From: Actinomycetota bacterium
GTDB taxonomy: Bacteria; Actinomycetota; Actinomycetes; Mycobacteriales; Jatrophihabitantaceae
NCBI GenBank assembly: GCA_019241805.1
Contig: JAFAWL010000167.1
Coordinates: forward strand, 1-20,869
DNA length: 20,869 bases
Direction of reading: 5' to 3'
The notes under the pieces are model-generated. The model saw only the letters and a program-made list of their open reading frames with translations. It was not told where the DNA came from and ran no database searches. Every line of letters starts with the position of its first letter. Positions within the stretch are counted from its first letter, which is position 1. This document shows positions 6,251 to 14,721 of the stretch, piece by piece. Made by a program: the position numbers and the translations under genes.

Positions 6251-8637
6251 CCGCGCTCGAGACCAGGACCCGACCGGCGCCGCCGGCCGCGCCGCATCGG
6301 CGTGGCCCCCGGATCCCGTCGTGGCTGACCCGGTTGTTGGCGTGTCTCGGTGGCAGCCTCGTGCTCGCACTCATGATCGGCGACCAGGAGGGCTCGCAGA
6401 CCGACTACGGACTCACCTTCCGCAAGCAGATCCTCGCGCCGCGGGTGTTCGCCTTCCTCGCCCTCGGCGTGCTCTTGTTCCTCTGCGTCTCGTACTGGCC
6501 GCGAATCAAGCCGTATCTCACCCGCCCCGGCTTCTGGCCGTTGATCTCCGGCGGGCTGGCCGTGCTGGCCTCGATCACGCTGATGCACTGGTTCGACCAA
6601 GCCGGCAACGGCAAGTTCGGCGCGGTCTCGGATGCCGTGAGCCGCACGAGTGGCATCTCGCCGATCGCTACCGCGTTCTACGGCTGGCTGGCCTGGACGA
6701 TGCTCGTCGTCAGCGTCGTCGTCGGGGGCGCGGCGATCGTGATCGGGCTGCGCTGGTTGGCCTTCGGCGTCGCCGCGCTGGCCGTCGTGGCCGCGGTGAT
6801 CACCTACCTCGCCCACCAGGCGGTGGTCGACTTCACCGGCCAACCCGATCACTCGCTGGGCTACCTCGTCTCGATCCTGGGCTACATCGTCATCCTTTCC
6901 GGGATGCTCGCCGCCGGTCTGTCGCACGAGGCGAGCGCGCGCAGCAAGCACTTCGTCACGCGGGTGCTGGGATTCCGCCCTGGCCTTCCGTTGGTGATCG
7001 TCGGCTTCGTGGTCACGCTGCTGTCCTTCGTCGGAGCGGCCGCGTGGTTCTCGCCCTCGAACAAGAACACCTCGTTGTCCGAGACGCACGACCTGTTCGC
7101 CTCGACCTCGATCAATCCGTTCGCGCTGAACTACCTGGGTTGGTTGTCGTGGGTGGTATTCGTCGGGACGCTGGCGCTGGCCGCGGCCGCGACCTGGTAT
7201 CGGCACCGGCTGCTGGGCTGGCTGGCCGCGCTGGCCGGCGCCGCCTCGACGATCATCACGCTGGTCGTGCTCTACGACATCAGCAAGCTCGGGGCGCGAA
7301 CCAAGTTCGACGGGGCGACCGGGCCGTGGCAGAACCTCGGCGTCGGCGGCTGGATGGCCTGCGGCGGTCTGTTCCTGCTCGGTTCGGCCGGCTTCGTGGT
7401 GGCCACGTCGGCCCGAGCCACCCGCCGGGTCGCGGCCGGCACGGCCAACGGCTCGCTGAGCGGCTCGCCGAATGGCTCAGGCCCGAACGGTGTCAGCGCG
7501 ACCGGATCCGTCGCCGCCGCGGACGCGGCGCCGGCCACGCAACCCTCCCCAGGCCGCCGCGCGGTCGGTTACCTCACGGCTCCCGGAGCGGCCCGTTCGG
7601 CCGTGCTGATCGCGATCGCGGCGGCGCTGTTCTACCCGCCGACGGCGACGCCGTTCTGGCAGCAGGTCGTCGTCTCCGAGATCGGCATCTCGATGCTGCT
7701 CGCGGCCGGTCTGAACGTCGTCGTCGGCTGGGCCGGGCTGCTCGACCTCGGTTTCATCGCCTTCTACGCCATCGGGTCGTACACGACGGCGTACTTCGTC
7801 GGATCGCTGCCGGTCAAGCCACCGAGTTGGCTGCACATGACCCCGCTGCTGACGATCCCCTTCGCGATCATCGCCTGTCTCATGGCCGGCGTGATCCTCG
7901 GCGCCCCGACGTTGCGGTTACGCGGCGACTATCTGGCCATCGTCACGCTTGGTTTCGGTGAGATCATCCACCTGGCTGCGGTCAACTCGCAGAGCATCAC
8001 CAACGGCGCCGAAGGTCTGACCAACGACACCGGGCGGCACACGAAGTCGGTGCCCAACCCCTCGATCCATATCGGGCCGTTGCACATCCACTGGGGCTTG
8101 AACCAGCTGCAGTACTGGTACCTGCTGCTGGTGTTCCTGGTCGTCGTGCTGCTCGCGTTCCGGCGACTGGAACATTCCCGGCTGGGCCGCGCCTGGGCCG
8201 CGGTACGTGAGGACGAGGTGGCCGCCCAGGCGACCGGCATCAACACGACGAAGGTCAAGTTGGCGGCGTTCGCGATCGGTGCCTCGACCTCGGGCGTGGC
8301 CGGTGTGTTCTTCGCCAGTCAGATCGGCACCTTTACCCCTGACAACTTCGTCCTGAACAACTCCATCCTGATCGTGGCCTATGTCGTGTTCGGCGGCATG
8401 GGCTCGCTTCCCGGCGCCCTGGCCGGAGCGGCGATGCTCACCTGGCTGCCCGAGTTCCTGAAGTCGCAGGTCCCCTCGTCGGACCGGCTGATGTGGATCG
8501 GCGCGGTCGTCATGCTCATGATGATCTTCCGGCCGGCCGGCCTCATACCGGCCCGTCGACGGGCGGCGGAACTTTCCGGCCTGGATGGCAGTTCCAGTTC
8601 CGAGACCAGAGCCGTTCCGGCCGGCGAAGGGTTGTGA
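6247..8637 (+). CDS. livM: LivM permease with an extra N-terminal multi-pass membrane domain
   Basis: Permease of 796 residues, about twice the usual LivM length. The ATG at 6247 overlaps the livH stop. Residues about 445-780 are an ordinary LivM core: ISMLLAAGLNVVVGWAGLLD (481-500), LGFIAFYAIGSYTTAYF, then the coupling region LRLRGDYLAIVTLGFGEIIH (556-575) and, later, AVREDEVAAQATGINTTKVK. Residues about 25-390 form a separate membrane region of roughly ten hydrophobic segments, joined to the core by a Gly/Ser/Asn/Ala/Pro-rich linker (397-437). Two parts of it look alike: 103-190, with YGWLAWTMLVVSVV, and 253-343, with LGWLSWVVFVGTLA, each preceded by a polar Ser/Thr/Asn-rich loop. No known motif was recognised there, and it does not look like the short LivHM_N domain of proteobacterial LivM. 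The 3' neighbour livG starts seven bases on. Confidence 0.9.
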   Translation: MTALETRTRPAPPAAPHRRGPRIPSWLTRLLACLGGSLVLALMIGDQEGSQTDYGLTFRKQILAPRVFAFLALGVLLFLCVSYWPRIKPYLTRPGFWPLISGGLAVLASITLMHWFDQAGNGKFGAVSDAVSRTSGISPIATAFYGWLAWTMLVVSVVVGGAAIVIGLRWLAFGVAALAVVAAVITYLAHQAVVDFTGQPDHSLGYLVSILGYIVILSGMLAAGLSHEASARSKHFVTRVLGFRPGLPLVIVGFVVTLLSFVGAAAWFSPSNKNTSLSETHDLFASTSINPFALNYLGWLSWVVFVGTLALAAAATWYRHRLLGWLAALAGAASTIITLVVLYDISKLGARTKFDGATGPWQNLGVGGWMACGGLFLLGSAGFVVATSARATRRVAAGTANGSLSGSPNGSGPNGVSATGSVAAADAAPATQPSPGRRAVGYLTAPGAARSAVLIAIAAALFYPPTATPFWQQVVVSEIGISMLLAAGLNVVVGWAGLLDLGFIAFYAIGSYTTAYFVGSLPVKPPSWLHMTPLLTIPFAIIACLMAGVILGAPTLRLRGDYLAIVTLGFGEIIHLAAVNSQSITNGAEGLTNDTGRHTKSVPNPSIHIGPLHIHWGLNQLQYWYLLLVFLVVVLLAFRRLEHSRLGRAWAAVREDEVAAQATGINTTKVKLAAFAIGASTSGVAGVFFASQIGTFTPDNFVLNNSILIVAYVVFGGMGSLPGALAGAAMLTWLPEFLKSQVPSSDRLMWIGAVVMLMMIFRPAGLIPARRRAAELSGLDGSSSSETRAVPAGEGL

Positions 8638-8644
8638 TCCGACG

Positions 8645-9526
8645 ATGACCGTCACCGCCCCGACCAGCGAGGTCGTGTTCGACGTCCGCAATGTGACCCT
8701 GCGATTCGGCGGCGTCACCAGCCTCAACGACGTGTCGCTGCAGATGCGCCGGGGCGAGATCCTCGCCGTCATCGGGCCGAACGGCGCCGGCAAGACCTCG
8801 CTGTTCAACTCCTTGACCGGCGTGTACACGCCGCAGGAGGGCTCGATCATGCTGGCGGCTCGCCGCGGCGACAGCCCGACCAGCGTCGTGGGCATGAAGA
8901 CTCACCGGGTCAACCAGCTCGGCGTTGCCCGCACGTTCCAGAACATCCGGTTGTTCCCGGCGCTCACCGCGCTGGAGAACGTTAAGGTCGGGGTCGAGAC
9001 GCGCCAGCGTTCGGGTCCGATCGCCGCCATGCTCGGCATGCCTTGGCAGCGCCGCGAGGAGCGTGAAAGCAACTCCCGCGCGTACGAGCTGATGAAGCGC
9101 GTCGGCCTCTCGGGGCGTGCGAACGACATCGCCTCGTCACTGGCCTACGGCGAGCAGCGTCGGCTGGAGATCGCCCGGGCGTTGGGCACCAACCCGGGCG
9201 TGATCCTGCTCGACGAACCGGCCGCGGGTACCAACCCGGTCGAGAAGCGCGAGCTGGCCAGCCTGATAAAGAGCATCAACGCCGAGGACGACGTGAGCGT
9301 GCTGCTCATCGAGCACGACATGAAGCTGGTCATGTCGGTCGCCGATCGGATCGTCGTACTCAACTTCGGCGAGAAGATCGCCGAGGGCACGCCCGAGCAG
9401 ATCCAGCGGGACCCGGTCGTGATCGCGGCCTACCTCGGCACGTCGGCCGAGCAGGCCGAGTCGCAGGCGGATGCCCAGCCGGAGCTGCGTCTGATCGACA
9501 TCGAACCGGAGGGGGAGCAGTCGTGA
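8645..9526 (+). CDS. livG: Branched-chain amino-acid ABC transporter ATP-binding protein LivG
   Basis: Cytoplasmic ATPase of 293 residues that powers the LivHM channel as a pair with LivF. The ATG at 8645 is preferred to an upstream in-frame ATG at 8585, which would overlap livM by about 50 bases; GAAGGG at 8626-8631 is a weak, somewhat distant ribosome site, so coupling to livM is likely. Walker A is GPNGAGKT (44-51), the Q-loop is Gln99 (ARTFQNIRLF), the signature is LAYGEQRRLEIARAL (166-180) in the LivG-typical form without the usual SGG, Walker B is VILLDEP (186-192) and the switch histidine is His224. AGTNPVEKREL (194-204) follows the LivG pattern. The C-terminal tail of about 25 acidic residues is not conserved. 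The GTGA overlap with livF follows. Confidence 0.95.
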   Translation: MTVTAPTSEVVFDVRNVTLRFGGVTSLNDVSLQMRRGEILAVIGPNGAGKTSLFNSLTGVYTPQEGSIMLAARRGDSPTSVVGMKTHRVNQLGVARTFQNIRLFPALTALENVKVGVETRQRSGPIAAMLGMPWQRREERESNSRAYELMKRVGLSGRANDIASSLAYGEQRRLEIARALGTNPGVILLDEPAAGTNPVEKRELASLIKSINAEDDVSVLLIEHDMKLVMSVADRIVVLNFGEKIAEGTPEQIQRDPVVIAAYLGTSAEQAESQADAQPELRLIDIEPEGEQS

Positions 9527-10245
9527 CCGAGTCGATGCTGGGCCTGGTCGACGTCGAGGTGCGCTACGGCAACATTCGCGCACTCAAGGGCATCTCCTTC
9601 GAAGTCGGCGCCGGTGAGATCGTGGCGTTGCTCGGAGCTAACGGCGCCGGCAAGACGACGACCCAGAAGACGATCTCCGGTATGTTGCGCCCGTCAGCCG
9701 GGTCGATCACCTACGAGGGCAGTCGCATCGACGGCATCCCGGCCCACGAGCTGATCGGGCTGGGCATCTGTCACGTACCCGAGGGCCGGCACGTCTTCCC
9801 GCGGATGACGGTCGCGGAGAACCTGGAGATGGGCGCGTTCCGCTTCAAACGCGTCGACCGGACCGACCTCGAGCACGTGCTGGGCCTGTTCCCGCGCCTG
9901 CAGGAGCGCTACCGGCAGGTCGCCGGCACGCTGTCCGGCGGTGAACAGCAGATGCTCGCCATCGGCCGCGCGCTGATGGGCAAGCCCCGGCTGCTGCTGC
10001 TCGACGAACCGTCAATGGGATTGGCCCCGCTCGTCGTGCAGCAGATCTTCGACATCGTCCGGCAGATCAACACCGCCGGGGTCACGGTGCTGCTCGTCGA
10101 ACAGAACGCCGCCCAGGCCCTGGCCCTGGCCAATCGGGGCTACGTCCTGGAGACGGGCGAGATCGTCCTCACCGGCACCGGGCCCGATCTGCTTGCCGAC
10201 GACCGCGTGCGCGCCGCCTATCTCGGTGAGGAAATCGCCTCCTGA
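9523..10245 (+). CDS. livF: Branched-chain amino-acid ABC transporter ATP-binding protein LivF
   Basis: Second ATPase of the transporter, 240 residues, normal length. The GTG start at 9523 overlaps the livG stop (GTGA) and is preceded by GGGGGAG at 9510-9516. Walker A is GANGAGKT (38-45), followed by HVPEGRHVFPRMTVAENLEM (84-103), which is diagnostic of LivF; the signature is LSGGEQQMLAIGRAL (137-151), and Walker B is LLLLDEPSMGLAP (157-169). The switch position reads VEQN, with glutamine in place of histidine, which is usual in LivF. It is the last gene of the operon; a short hairpin follows. Confidence 0.95.
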   Translation: MTESMLGLVDVEVRYGNIRALKGISFEVGAGEIVALLGANGAGKTTTQKTISGMLRPSAGSITYEGSRIDGIPAHELIGLGICHVPEGRHVFPRMTVAENLEMGAFRFKRVDRTDLEHVLGLFPRLQERYRQVAGTLSGGEQQMLAIGRALMGKPRLLLLDEPSMGLAPLVVQQIFDIVRQINTAGVTVLLVEQNAAQALALANRGYVLETGEIVLTGTGPDLLADDRVRAAYLGEEIAS

Positions 10246-10260
10246 CGCAGTTGAAGCGTC
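10244..10260 (+). terminator. Short hairpin at the end of the liv operon
   Basis: GACGC (10244-10248) pairs with GCGTC (10256-10260) around a seven-base loop, beginning within the livF stop codon. The stem is short and there is no T-run, so termination here is only a possibility. Confidence 0.25.
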
Positions 10261-10309
10261 GCGGTCAGTTGCACAGTCTTAACGCGATATTTTCGGTCCA
10301 CCCGGGGTG

Positions 10310-10337
10310 TTGTGGAGCTGTACCTGACGGCTAGAGT
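10310..10337 (+). promoter_or_regulatory. Promoter of the GNAT gene
   Basis: TTGTGG (10310-10315), a 16-base spacer and TAGAGT (10332-10337) form a reasonable housekeeping-sigma promoter. The transcript would begin near 10344, about 50 bases before the ATG. This supports starting the coding region at 10396 rather than at the in-frame codon at 10312. Confidence 0.5.
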
Positions 10338-10395
10338 GGCGCTTGCTTTCCCTCGCAACGATCAACATGTCTTGGCCGTATCCGGGAGGCAGTCC

Positions 10396-10998
10396 ATGAC
10401 CCGAAGCAGTGTCCGCGTGCGCTGCGCCGAGCTGGCCGACGTCGACGCCCTCGTCGCGTTGTCGGGATCGGTTGACGCCGCCCGCGGGACGTTCGGTGGC
10501 CGCGCCACGGGCAGCGAGCACGTCGATTTCGCCGCCCGGTTCACCGATATCCTTTCGCGCGAGTCCCGCACCGTGCTGGTGGCTGAGGACGACAGCGTCG
10601 GCGGAGTGATCGGCTTCGTCGTCGTCACCGACGACGAGATCGCCGCCATTAACCCCACCCGCGTCGTCAACATCAGCCACCTGATCGTCGCGCCGCGGCT
10701 GCGACGCCGTGGCGTTGGCCGCGCGCTTCTGGCCGCCGTCGTGCACCTGGCCGAGGACCGGGGCATCGATCATGTCGTGGCCACCGCCGGCAGCGGTTCG
10801 CGCGAGGCCAACCGCTACCTCGCCCGGCTCGGTTTCGCCCCGCTCGTCGTGCGGCGGATCGCCCCGACCTCGGTGCTGCGCCGCTCGGTGGGCATCTCCG
10901 AAGTGCCGGACCGACTGGCGCTGCGGCGCCGCATGCGCAACGGTCCCGCGCCCCTGCGCGGTGTCGCCTCGATCCGCTCGATAAGCCGCGGCGCCTGA
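10396..10998 (+). CDS. GNAT-family N-acetyltransferase
   Basis: Predicted cytoplasmic acetyltransferase of 200 residues that would move an acetyl group from acetyl-CoA to an amine; the acceptor is unknown. The ATG at 10396 has GGGAGG (10384-10389) six bases upstream. The N-terminus, VRVRCAELADVDALVALSGS, is the usual first strand and helix. The acetyl-CoA site is ISHLIVAPRLRRRGVGRALL (about 94-113), with the R/Q-x-x-G-x-G/A pattern as RRRGVG, and the last core elements are ANRYLARLGFAPLVV. The C-terminal 45 residues are basic (Arg-rich) and outside the usual GNAT core. It stands alone between the liv operon and polA with its own promoter. Confidence 0.88.
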   Translation: MTRSSVRVRCAELADVDALVALSGSVDAARGTFGGRATGSEHVDFAARFTDILSRESRTVLVAEDDSVGGVIGFVVVTDDEIAAINPTRVVNISHLIVAPRLRRRGVGRALLAAVVHLAEDRGIDHVVATAGSGSREANRYLARLGFAPLVVRRIAPTSVLRRSVGISEVPDRLALRRRMRNGPAPLRGVASIRSISRGA

Positions 10999-11078
10999 GC
11001 GAGCACCGGTTACGACGCCGCTGCGTGCTTGCTCCGAGGGCTCGTTCCAGGCCCGGGCCGCGTGTCGGTACGCGCGCC

Positions 11079-11084
11079 TAGACT
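11079..11084 (+). promoter_or_regulatory. -10 box of polA placing transcription start at the GTG
   Basis: TAGACT is followed by seven bases and then the polA GTG at 11092. There is no convincing Shine-Dalgarno. This layout is that of a leaderless transcript, common in actinobacteria. Confidence 0.55.
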
Positions 11085-11091
11085 CCAGGGC

Positions 11092-13833
11092 GTGACGGCC
11101 TCCACCACCTCCTCCCGGGCGGCCACCTCCAGTTCCACGGCCGACGCGCGGCCGCCTCGGTTGTTGCTGCTCGACGGCCATTCGCTGGCGTATCGGGCCT
11201 TTTACGCCTTGCCGGTCGAGAACTTCTCGACGACGACCGGTCAGCCGACCAACGCCGTCTATGGCTTCACCTCGATGCTGATCAACCTGCTGCGCGACGA
11301 GGATCCGTCCCACCTGGCCGTGGCCTTCGACGTGTCCCGTCAGACGTTTCGCAGCGAGACGTACAGCGAATACAAGGCCGGACGCAGTGAGACGCCGAGC
11401 GACTTCCGCGGCCAGGTGTCGCTCATCCGCGAAGTGCTCGACGCCCTGCGCATTCCTTCGCTCGCAGTCGAGAACTACGAGGCCGACGACATCATCGCCA
11501 CGCTGACCACGCGCGCGGTCACCGACGGGCTGGACGTGCTGATCTGCACCGGCGACCGTGACGCCTTGCAGTTGGTGAACGAGCACGTCACCGTGCTCTA
11601 TCCCCGCAAGGGCGTCAGCGACCTGACCCGGTTCACGCCCCAAGAGGTGGAATCCAAGTACGGCCTGGAGCCGGTGCAGTATCCCGACTTCGCGGCGCTG
11701 CGCGGCGATCCGAGCGACAACCTGCCCGGCATCCCGGGGGTGGGGGAGAAGACCGCCGCCAAGTGGGTGCGGGAGTACGGCTCGCTCGACGAGCTGGTCG
11801 CCCGCGTCGACACGGTGAAGGGCAAAGTCGGCGACGCGCTACGCGAACACCTCGCCTCGGTGATCCGCAACCGGCAACTGACCGAGCTGGTGCGCGACGT
11901 GCCGGTAGACGCCGAGATCGACTCGCTCGAACGGGTCAACTGGGACCGCGACCAGGTACACGCGCTGTTCGACAACCTGCAGTTCCGGGTGCTGCGCGAA
12001 CGGCTGTTCGCGACGTTGACCGCCGAAGCTCCGGAGGCCGAAGAAGGTTTCGACATCGAGATCCGCCGGCTCGGGGTCGACGAAGTAGAGGCCTGGCTCG
12101 ACGAACACGCGCGCGACGGCGCCCGGGTCGGCCTCGCCTTCCGCGGCACCTGGGGCCGCGGAATCGGCGACCTGACCGGCCTCTCACTGGCTGCGGCCGA
12201 CGGCTCGGGGGCCTTCGTCGTGCCCGACGAGTTAGCCACCGACGACGAGCGCGCGCTGGCCGCGTGGCTTGCCGACCCGACAGCGCCGAAGGCGACTCAC
12301 GACATCAAGGGACCGCTGCTGGCGCTGCGACAGCGCGGGTGGGAGCTGGCCGGGGTCACGTCGGACACGCAGCTGGCCGCCTACCTCGCCCTGCCCGGGC
12401 AGCGCTCGTTCGATCTGGCCGATCTCGCCCTGCGCTACCTGCACCGCGAACTGCGCAGCACCAGTGCCGAGGTCGAGTCCGGCCAACTGACGCTGGACGG
12501 AGGTATCGACGAATCGGACGACGCTATAGCTGAGGTTGAGACTATTCGGGCGGCAGCCATTCGCGATCTGGGCGACGCGTTCGACGCCGATCTCGATCAG
12601 CGAGGTGCGTCGGCGCTGCTGGCCGACATGGAGTTGCCGCTGACCTACGTCCTTGCCGACATCGAGGCGGTCGGTATCGCCGCGGACGCGGACCGGCTGC
12701 TCGACCTGCAGTCCGAGCTGGGTGGGGCGGTCAAGACGGTCGAGCAGGACGCGCACGTGGTGGTCGGCCGGCCGTTCAATCTCGGCTCTCCGAAGCAGCT
12801 GCAAGAGATCCTGTTCGACCAGTTCTCGCTGCCCAAGACCAAACGGATCAAGACCGGTTACACGACTGACGCCGACGCCCTGGCCGATCTCTACGAGAAG
12901 ACCGGGCACCCGCTGCTGGAGCTCTTGCTGCGGCATCGTGAGGTAGCCCGGCTGAAGACGGTGGTCGACTCGCTGCTGCCCTTGATCGACGACGCCGGCC
13001 GGATCCACACGACTTTCAACCAGACGATCGCGGCCACGGGGCGGCTCTCGTCAACCGATCCGAACCTTCAGAACATCCCGGTCCGCACCGCCGAAGGCCG
13101 GCGCATCCGACAGGCGTTCGTCGTCGGGGCCGGCTACGAATCGTTGATGACGGCCGACTACAGCCAGATCGAGATGCGGATCATGGCGCACCTGTCGCGC
13201 GACGCCGGGCTGATCGAGGCGTTCACGACGGGCGAGGACCTGCACACCTTTGTCGCCTCGCGCGCGTTCGACCTGCCGCCGGATCGGATCGACTCGGAGC
13301 TGCGCCGCCGGGTGAAGGCGATGTCCTACGGCCTGGCCTACGGGCTGTCGGCGTTCGGGCTCGCGCAGCAGCTCAAGATCACGCCGGACGAGGCGCGGGG
13401 TCAGATGGACGCCTACTTCGCGCGCTTCGGCGGGGTGCGCGACTACCTGCGCTCGGTCGTCGACGACGCCCGCCGCAGCGGCTACACCGAGACGATCATG
13501 GGCCGGCGCCGCTACCTGCCCGATCTGACCAGCGACAACCGGCAGCGACGCGAGATGGCCGAGCGGATGGCGCTCAATGCGCCGATCCAGGGCAGCGCGG
13601 CCGACATCATCAAGGTGGCCATGCTCGGCGTCCATCGCGCTCTGGCCGCCGAGGGGCTGAAGTCGCGGCTGTTGCTGCAGGTGCACGACGAGCTGGTGCT
13701 GGAGATCGCGCCGGGGGAGCGGGCCGCCGCCGAGGCGCTGGTGAGGCAGGAAATGGGCGCCGCGTACCAGCTGGACGTGCAGCTCGACGTCTCGGTCGGG
13801 GTCGGATCCGACTGGGATTCGGCCGCCCATTGA
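11092..13833 (+). CDS. polA: DNA polymerase I
   Basis: Repair and Okazaki-fragment-processing polymerase, 913 residues, close to the roughly 900 of other actinobacterial PolA proteins. The GTG at 11092 is chosen from the -10 box seven bases upstream and the family N-terminus; an open frame extends to 11029 without family sequence. The 5'-3' exonuclease domain covers about 22-310 (LLLLDGHSLAYRAFY with Asp28, YEADDIIATL, ICTGDRDALQLV, and RGDPSDNLPGIPGVGEKTAA as helix-3-turn-helix). The middle 3'-5' exonuclease-like domain lacks the metal-binding carboxylates: the usual DTE position reads LAFRGTW, so proofreading is probably absent. The polymerase domain has motif A with Asp689 (TADYSQIEMR), the O-helix with Lys742 and Tyr746 (RRVKAMSYGLAYG), and motif C with Asp866 (LLQVHDELVLE). 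All catalytic residues for synthesis are present. Confidence 0.97.
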   Translation: MTASTTSSRAATSSSTADARPPRLLLLDGHSLAYRAFYALPVENFSTTTGQPTNAVYGFTSMLINLLRDEDPSHLAVAFDVSRQTFRSETYSEYKAGRSETPSDFRGQVSLIREVLDALRIPSLAVENYEADDIIATLTTRAVTDGLDVLICTGDRDALQLVNEHVTVLYPRKGVSDLTRFTPQEVESKYGLEPVQYPDFAALRGDPSDNLPGIPGVGEKTAAKWVREYGSLDELVARVDTVKGKVGDALREHLASVIRNRQLTELVRDVPVDAEIDSLERVNWDRDQVHALFDNLQFRVLRERLFATLTAEAPEAEEGFDIEIRRLGVDEVEAWLDEHARDGARVGLAFRGTWGRGIGDLTGLSLAAADGSGAFVVPDELATDDERALAAWLADPTAPKATHDIKGPLLALRQRGWELAGVTSDTQLAAYLALPGQRSFDLADLALRYLHRELRSTSAEVESGQLTLDGGIDESDDAIAEVETIRAAAIRDLGDAFDADLDQRGASALLADMELPLTYVLADIEAVGIAADADRLLDLQSELGGAVKTVEQDAHVVVGRPFNLGSPKQLQEILFDQFSLPKTKRIKTGYTTDADALADLYEKTGHPLLELLLRHREVARLKTVVDSLLPLIDDAGRIHTTFNQTIAATGRLSSTDPNLQNIPVRTAEGRRIRQAFVVGAGYESLMTADYSQIEMRIMAHLSRDAGLIEAFTTGEDLHTFVASRAFDLPPDRIDSELRRRVKAMSYGLAYGLSAFGLAQQLKITPDEARGQMDAYFARFGGVRDYLRSVVDDARRSGYTETIMGRRRYLPDLTSDNRQRREMAERMALNAPIQGSAADIIKVAMLGVHRALAAEGLKSRLLLQVHDELVLEIAPGERAAAEALVRQEMGAAYQLDVQLDVSVGVGSDWDSAAH

Positions 13834-13892
13834 CGCGGCCACGCTAAATCACTCCGCTGGATGGTTTGCCGGTTTCGAGAGCTTCCGGGTGG

Positions 13893-13908
13893 GTTACGGG
13901 CCGGTAAC
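13893..13908. promoter_or_regulatory. Inverted repeat GTTAC-N6-GTAAC upstream of the fasciclin gene
   Basis: GTTAC (13893-13897) and GTAAC (13904-13908) form a symmetrical dyad 118 bases before the fasciclin-lipoprotein start. Its size and spacing fit a regulator site or part of an extracytoplasmic-sigma promoter, but no second element confirms this. Confidence 0.3.
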
Positions 13909-14025
13909 GTTGTCGCGCTGTGTCTTGCATCACTGCGCGGCGTAGCGAAGCGTTCACTTCTTCGGGCCGCGCGCTTGGTGAAGCCGCGCAGTCTTGCGCC
14001 CGCCGTTCGTCGAAAGGATTTCCCC

Positions 14026-14688
14026 GTGTCGCTCCGGCACCCGTTGTTCTCGTTCGCCGTCATCGGTGTTGCGGCCCTGGTCGCGGCCTCGGGGTGCAGC
14101 AGTTCGAAGAACTCGAGCGGCTCGTCCGGCACGGCGCGTTCGGCCGCCAGCAGCGCCTCGTCCTCGTCTAGCGCCTCCTCCAGCAGCTCCTCGGCCGTGG
14201 CCGGGAGTGCGTTGTTCGGGTCGGGCTGCTCTTCGCTCGGCGTGACCCCGGCCCTTGCCGCCGCCGCGGCCCAGGTCCCGGTCGGCACGGCCGCCGCGGC
14301 CGCGCCCTTTCTGAAGAACGTCGTCCAGGCGGCCACGGTCGCGGGGTTGGTCGACACGTTCAACTCGGCGCCGTCGCTGACCGTCTTCGCGCCGGACGAC
14401 GCCGCCTTCGCCAAGGAGGACCCGGCCACCGCGCAGGCGCTGTTGACCGACCCGAGCAAGAAGCCGCTGCTGGTCGCGACGTTGCAGTACCACGTGATCA
14501 CCGGTCAGCTAACCAAGGATCAGCTGTCCGGAGCGCACTCGACGCTCGATGCCGGCCAGTCCATCACGGTCAGCGGCAGCGGCGATGCCTATCAGGTCAA
14601 CGGGAAGGCCAATATCGTCTGCGGTCCGATCCAGACCAAGAACGCGACCGTGTACGTCATCGACTCCGTCCTGCACCCGGCGGGCTGA
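14026..14688 (+). CDS. Fasciclin-domain surface lipoprotein (MPT83-like)
   Basis: Secreted, lipid-anchored protein of 220 residues carrying one fasciclin (FAS1) adhesion domain, as in mycobacterial MPT83. The GTG at 14026 is fixed by AAAGGA seven bases upstream and by the signal peptide: MSLRH, a hydrophobic stretch, then the lipobox ending ASGC with lipidated Cys24. A Ser/Ala-rich low-complexity linker of about 40 residues follows. The FAS1 domain (about 80-220) shows the H1 motif SLTVFAPDDAAFAKEDPATA, a central LQYHVITGQLT, and the H2-like end ATVYVIDSVLHPAG. Two cysteines, in GSGCSSLG and NIVCGP, could form the disulfide seen in MPT70/MPT83. The frame remains open upstream to 13861 but lacks a signal there. 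A DUF3068 gene follows after 33 bases, probably co-transcribed. Confidence 0.9.
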   Translation: MSLRHPLFSFAVIGVAALVAASGCSSSKNSSGSSGTARSAASSASSSSSASSSSSSAVAGSALFGSGCSSLGVTPALAAAAAQVPVGTAAAAAPFLKNVVQAATVAGLVDTFNSAPSLTVFAPDDAAFAKEDPATAQALLTDPSKKPLLVATLQYHVITGQLTKDQLSGAHSTLDAGQSITVSGSGDAYQVNGKANIVCGPIQTKNATVYVIDSVLHPAG

Positions 14689-14721
14689 TCGGCCGGGCTG
14701 AGCACAGCGGGTAGAGGCGTC

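Noticed and set aside
6321..7961. 546-codon open frame on the plus strand within livM
   Set aside because: Out of frame with livM, very Arg-rich and without membrane or domain features; a shadow of livM codon bias.
10279..11643. 454-codon minus-strand frame opposite the GNAT gene and the start of polA
   Set aside because: Low-complexity antisense product; both plus-strand genes have ribosome sites or promoters and family motifs.
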